DNA of 64,000 nucleotides from Ectothiorhodospiraceae bacterium (GTDB lineage: Bacteria; Pseudomonadota; Gammaproteobacteria; HK1): NCBI GenBank assembly GCA_024234875.1, contig JACKNM010000002.1, forward strand, positions 558,001 through 622,000, read 5' to 3'. This document shows positions 61,192-64,000 of this stretch, one piece after another (the first letter of the stretch is position 1; every line of letters begins with the position of its first letter). The position numbers were made by a program, and so were the translations under genes. The notes beneath the pieces are model-generated. The model had not been told where the DNA came from, ran no database searches, and saw nothing but the letters and a program-made list of their open reading frames with translations.

Positions 61192-62822
61192 GCCTCGGCC
61201 GCCCGCCCAGACAGGGCGAACAACCCGCGGGGTCGGCGCTGGATGAAGACGATGATGCTGACCAGCACGAGGATCTTGGCGAGCACGGTTCCGGTCGCCG
61301 GCTCGAGTAGCTTGCTCACGATGCCGAGCGTCATTGCACCGACGAAGGTCCCGAGCAGGTTTCCGACACCTCCGAACACCACGACCATGAACGAGTCGAC
61401 GATGTAGGCCTGACCCATGTTGGGGCCGACATTGGTGAGCTGACTGAGCGCGACGCCCGCGAGCCCGGCGATGCCGCACCCGAGCCCGAACGTCATCGCG
61501 TCGACACGCGAGGTCCGGATCCCCATCGCGCTCGCCATCGCCCGATTCTGCGTGACCGCGCGCATCTCGAGTCCGAAACGCGTGCGTCGCAGGAGCACGA
61601 CGAGAGCGAGCAGCACCATGATCGAGAAGGCGATGATGTACAGCCGGTTGTAGGTGAAGGCGAGCACCGGGTTGATCTCCAATGCACCGCTCATCCATTG
61701 CGGTGTCGAGACCGATCGATTGAGCGGCGAGAACACCGTGCGCACCGTTTGCTGCAGGACGAGACTCACCCCGAACGTCGCGAGCAAGGTCTCCAGTGGT
61801 CGACCGTAGAGATGGCGGATGATCCCACGCTCCATCAGCACCCCCACCAGACCCGCGACCAGGAACGCGAGCGGCAGCGCGACGAGCAGGGAGATCTCGA
61901 GCGCATCCGGCAACAGCGTCTGCACGACGTAGGTGGTGTAGGCACCGAGCATCACCATCTCACCGTGCGCCATGTTGATGACGCCCATCACCCCGAAGGT
62001 GATCGCCAGTCCCACCGCCGCCAGCAGCAGGACGGAGCCGAGGCTCACGCCGAAGTAGAGACTCGAGAGATGACCGTAGAGCGCCACCTCGGCCTCGATC
62101 GCGTCGAGCGCGTCGCGCGCGGCGCTGCGCACCCTGGGGTCCGACTCCCGCTCCTCGTCACCCATCTCGCGCAACAGCCCACGCACCTCGGGACGCAGTG
62201 AGCCGGCCATGGCCCGTACCGCGGCGAGTCGAGTGTCCACGTCGTCCGAGCGGGCCTCGGCCATCGCGAGCGCCACCTCGAGAACCCCGCGGACCTCCGC
62301 GTCGCCCTCGGCCTCGAGCGCGTCGCGAAGTGTCCCGAGCGAGCTCGCGTCGACGCCACCGACGAGCGCACGGGCCGCGTCGAGCCTGACGACCCGGTCC
62401 GGGCTCGCGAGGCGAAGGCTCGCGATGGCATCGCGCAGCACCCCGCGCAATCGATTGTTGATGCGCACCCGGCTCGTCTGCCGAGCGCCGAGCCCGGGAA
62501 CAGGGGCACCGCTGCGCACGTCGACGGCGTCACCGTGCTCCGCCGGCAGGACGACGAGGCGCCCCCCCGCCCTGGTCACCGCGAGACGCCCGTCGAGCAT
62601 CGCGGCGAGGACGGTCTCGCTCCGCGGGTCCCCGGATCGGGCGACCTCGGCGATGGCGCGCAGCTTGTCGGCGAAGTCGCGAGCGTCGAGGCCGGCCAGA
62701 GCCGCCTCGAAGTCGGCGCGCGTCTCGGTCGCGCCGAGGATCGGACCGACCAGTGCCAACACGCAGCCGAGCAGGCCTCGCACGAGCCATCGACGATGGC
62801 GGTGGCGGATGATGTGGTTCAC
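61188..62822 (-). CDS. urtB: Urea ABC transporter permease UrtB with long N-terminal domain
   Basis: A 544-residue protein. The C-terminal half is the LivH-like permease (INMAHGEMVMLGAYTTYVVQ, then ISLLVALPLAFLVAGLVGVLMERG) with about eight helices. The N-terminal ~250 residues include a signal peptide and a HEAT-like helical region (EAEGDAEVRGVLEVALAMAEA) facing the periplasm, as is typical of full-length UrtB. The ATG is at 62822. A strong hairpin lies between urtA and this gene. Confidence 0.93.
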   Translation of the reverse strand: MNHIIRHRHRRWLVRGLLGCVLALVGPILGATETRADFEAALAGLDARDFADKLRAIAEVARSGDPRSETVLAAMLDGRLAVTRAGGRLVVLPAEHGDAVDVRSGAPVPGLGARQTSRVRINNRLRGVLRDAIASLRLASPDRVVRLDAARALVGGVDASSLGTLRDALEAEGDAEVRGVLEVALAMAEARSDDVDTRLAAVRAMAGSLRPEVRGLLREMGDEERESDPRVRSAARDALDAIEAEVALYGHLSSLYFGVSLGSVLLLAAVGLAITFGVMGVINMAHGEMVMLGAYTTYVVQTLLPDALEISLLVALPLAFLVAGLVGVLMERGIIRHLYGRPLETLLATFGVSLVLQQTVRTVFSPLNRSVSTPQWMSGALEINPVLAFTYNRLYIIAFSIMVLLALVVLLRRTRFGLEMRAVTQNRAMASAMGIRTSRVDAMTFGLGCGIAGLAGVALSQLTNVGPNMGQAYIVDSFMVVVFGGVGNLLGTFVGAMTLGIVSKLLEPATGTVLAKILVLVSIIVFIQRRPRGLFALSGRAAEA

Positions 62823-62841
62823 GTGCGCTCCGGTCGGTCGA

Positions 62842-62875
62842 GGTGACGTCGAGAGCGAGACCTCTCGACGTCACC
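62842..62875 (-). promoter_or_regulatory. Intercistronic hairpin between urtA and urtB
   Basis: GGTGACGTCGAGAG (62842-62855) and CTCTCGACGTCACC (62862-62875) form a perfect 14-bp stem with a 6-nt loop, in the 63-bp gap after urtA. No T run follows in the direction of transcription, so partial termination or 3' protection of the urtA message is more likely than a full stop. It would allow the binding protein to be made in excess of the permease. Confidence 0.6.
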
Positions 62876-62885
62876 GGCCACCACC

Positions 62886-64000
62886 TCAGTAGTTCTGCCC
62901 CGAGCACTGCGCGGTCTTCACGTTGAAGTTCCCGCAGCTCACCGGCGGCATCCAGTCGGCGAGGATCTGGCTGCTCTCCGGCAGGTAGTCGGTCCAGGCG
63001 TCGCCGATCACGGTCCCCGGGGTCTCCCAGACCACGTCGAACTGACCATCGGCCTGGATCTCGCCGATCAACACCGGCTTCGACAGATGATGGTTCGTGA
63101 ACATGGTCGCGATACCACCGGTGAGATTCGGAACGCTGACGCCGTACATCGCCGAGCGCACCGCATCGACGTCGGTGGTGCCGGCCTTCTCGACCGCCTT
63201 CACCCACATGTTGAAGCCGATGTAGTGCGCCTCCATCGGGTCGTTGCTGACCCGCTTCTCGTCCTTGATGAAGGCATGCCAGGCCTCGATGAACGACGCG
63301 TTCTCCTGCGAGTCGACGCTCATGAAGTAGTTCCAGGCCGCGAGGTGACCGACCAGGGGACCGGTGTCGATCCCCGAGAGCTCCTCCTCGCCGACGGAGA
63401 ACGCCACCACCGGGATGTCCTGCGCTGCGATGCCCTGGTTACCCAGCTCCTTGTAGAAGGGCACGTTGGCATCGCCGTTGATGGTCGACACCACCGCGGT
63501 CTTCTTCCCCTCGCTGCCGAACTTCTTGATCTCGGCGACGATGGTCTGCCAGTCGGAGTGCCCGAACGGTGTGTAGTTGATCATGATGTCCGCCTCGGCC
63601 ACCCCCTTCGCCGCGAGGTAGTTCTCGAGGATCTTGTTGGTGGTTCGCGGGTACACGTAGTCCGTTCCGGCGAGCACCCATCGCTTCACCGCGCCACCTT
63701 CCTCGCTCATCAGATAGTCGACGGCGGGGATTGCCTGCTGATTCGGCGCCGCGCCGGTGTAGAAGACGTTCTTCGACGATTCCTCTCCCTCGTACTGGAC
63801 GGGATAGAAGAGCAGTCCGTTCAGCTCCTCGAAGACCGGGAGCACGGACTTGCGCGATACCGAGGTCCAGCAGCCGAAGACCACCGCCACCTTCCGCGCC
63901 TCGAGCAGCTCTCGTGCCTTCTCGGCGAACAACGGCCAGTTCGACGCCGGGTCGACGACCACGGCCTCGAGCTTCTTGCCGAGCAGGCCGCCGCGCTTGT
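62886..64000 (-). CDS. urtA: Urea ABC transporter substrate-binding protein UrtA, 5' part missing
   Basis: The last ~371 residues of a UrtA-type binding protein; the frame is open to the window edge and the gene starts beyond it. Family stretches include VFGCWTSVSRKSVLPVFEEL, NGLLFYPVQYEGEESSKNV and LAGTDYVYPRTTNKILENYL, which mark the amide-binding branch of the Liv-type proteins. The C-terminus ends CGNFNVKTAQCSGQNY, with two cysteines. The complete family is about 420-440 residues. No urease genes are in the window. Confidence 0.94.
   Translation of the reverse strand, partial: KRGGLLGKKLEAVVVDPASNWPLFAEKARELLEARKVAVVFGCWTSVSRKSVLPVFEELNGLLFYPVQYEGEESSKNVFYTGAAPNQQAIPAVDYLMSEEGGAVKRWVLAGTDYVYPRTTNKILENYLAAKGVAEADIMINYTPFGHSDWQTIVAEIKKFGSEGKKTAVVSTINGDANVPFYKELGNQGIAAQDIPVVAFSVGEEELSGIDTGPLVGHLAAWNYFMSVDSQENASFIEAWHAFIKDEKRVSNDPMEAHYIGFNMWVKAVEKAGTTDVDAVRSAMYGVSVPNLTGGIATMFTNHHLSKPVLIGEIQADGQFDVVWETPGTVIGDAWTDYLPESSQILADWMPPVSCGNFNVKTAQCSGQNY

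Noticed and set aside
1..64000. CRISPR arrays, rRNA, integrases and transposase genes
   Set aside because: None was found on reading both strands; the two mobile elements are non-coding. The CHAT protein therefore has no CRISPR partner in this window.

Overview
The window is a stretch of very GC-rich bacterial chromosome with a codon third-position bias so strong that almost every real gene casts long open shadows in the other frames. Gene content points to a proteobacterium, probably a gammaproteobacterium. The clues are two PEP-CTERM-type sorting tails, TRAP and Urt transporters, a class I-type PHA synthase and a CCA-encoding tRNA-Arg. No rRNA or ribosomal protein gene is present, so the taxonomic call is tentative. 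Genes are tightly packed, with many ATGA or GTGA stop/start overlaps that define operons. I see no rRNA, CRISPR array, intact transposase gene, phage block or replication origin.

Layout. 1-5.8 kb (+): the end of a MoxR AAA ATPase, a DUF58 protein, a BatA-like protein and a large VWA/GATase-like membrane protein. 5.9-10.5 kb (+): a four-gene 2-oxoacid:acceptor oxidoreductase operon (gamma, alpha, beta, and a GltD-like flavoprotein fused to a ferredoxin), preceded by a perfect FNR-type box. 10.6-13.4 kb (-): a PF20091-type alpha/beta hydrolase and a TauE/SafE permease. 13.4-19.4 kb: an ECF sigma factor and a cupin anti-sigma factor (-), divergent from an operon (+) encoding DUF4331, PEP-CTERM, TPR and HupE/UreJ proteins. 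The divergent intergenic region carries two outward-facing promoter elements with an identical 13-bp -35 block, identical 10-nt gap and CGTC -10 core. 19.4-23.2 kb (-): a TauD-type dioxygenase, a GMC oxidoreductase and an alpha/beta hydrolase. 23.5-25.9 kb: an amidase (+), a palindromic 180-bp MITE inserted right at its stop codon, and an SDR (-).

25.9-33.3 kb (-): a secreted di-haem beta-propeller protein resembling hydrazine-synthase alpha, then a TRAP transporter (P, M, Q) with a Gfo/Idh/MocA oxidoreductase. 33.6-39.3 kb (+): a four-gene cassette of a C2-like protein, a TPR-CHAT protease with intact His/Cys dyad, a second TPR protein and a small membrane protein. 39.3-44.4 kb: PHA synthase and a sialidase-like protein (-), CoA transferase and crotonase (+). 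44.4-47.4 kb (-): msrB, an NHLRC2-like thioredoxin/NHL protein and cysteine dioxygenase. A 213-bp inverted-repeat element sits at the 3' end and rewrites the dioxygenase C-terminus. 47.7-53.2 kb (+): a PEP mutase/isocitrate lyase family enzyme, a D-aminoacylase-type hydrolase, a lower-GC PEP-CTERM protein, tRNA-Arg(TCG) on the minus strand, and a second amidase. 53.3-58.5 kb: a secreted PPC-domain protein and DUF1028 (-), a Sel1 protein (+), and a histidine kinase with its own PhnD-like binding protein (-). 58.6-64 kb (-): urtEDCBA, the urea ABC transporter, with urtA cut by the window end.

The best candidates for undescribed systems are the ECF-controlled DUF4331/PEP-CTERM/TPR/HupE module, because both its regulator and a precise promoter motif can be read directly, and the TPR-CHAT cassette. 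The remaining content looks like a flexible heterotroph: uptake systems for organic acids and urea, several amidases and amidohydrolases, and redox and sulfur amino-acid handling.
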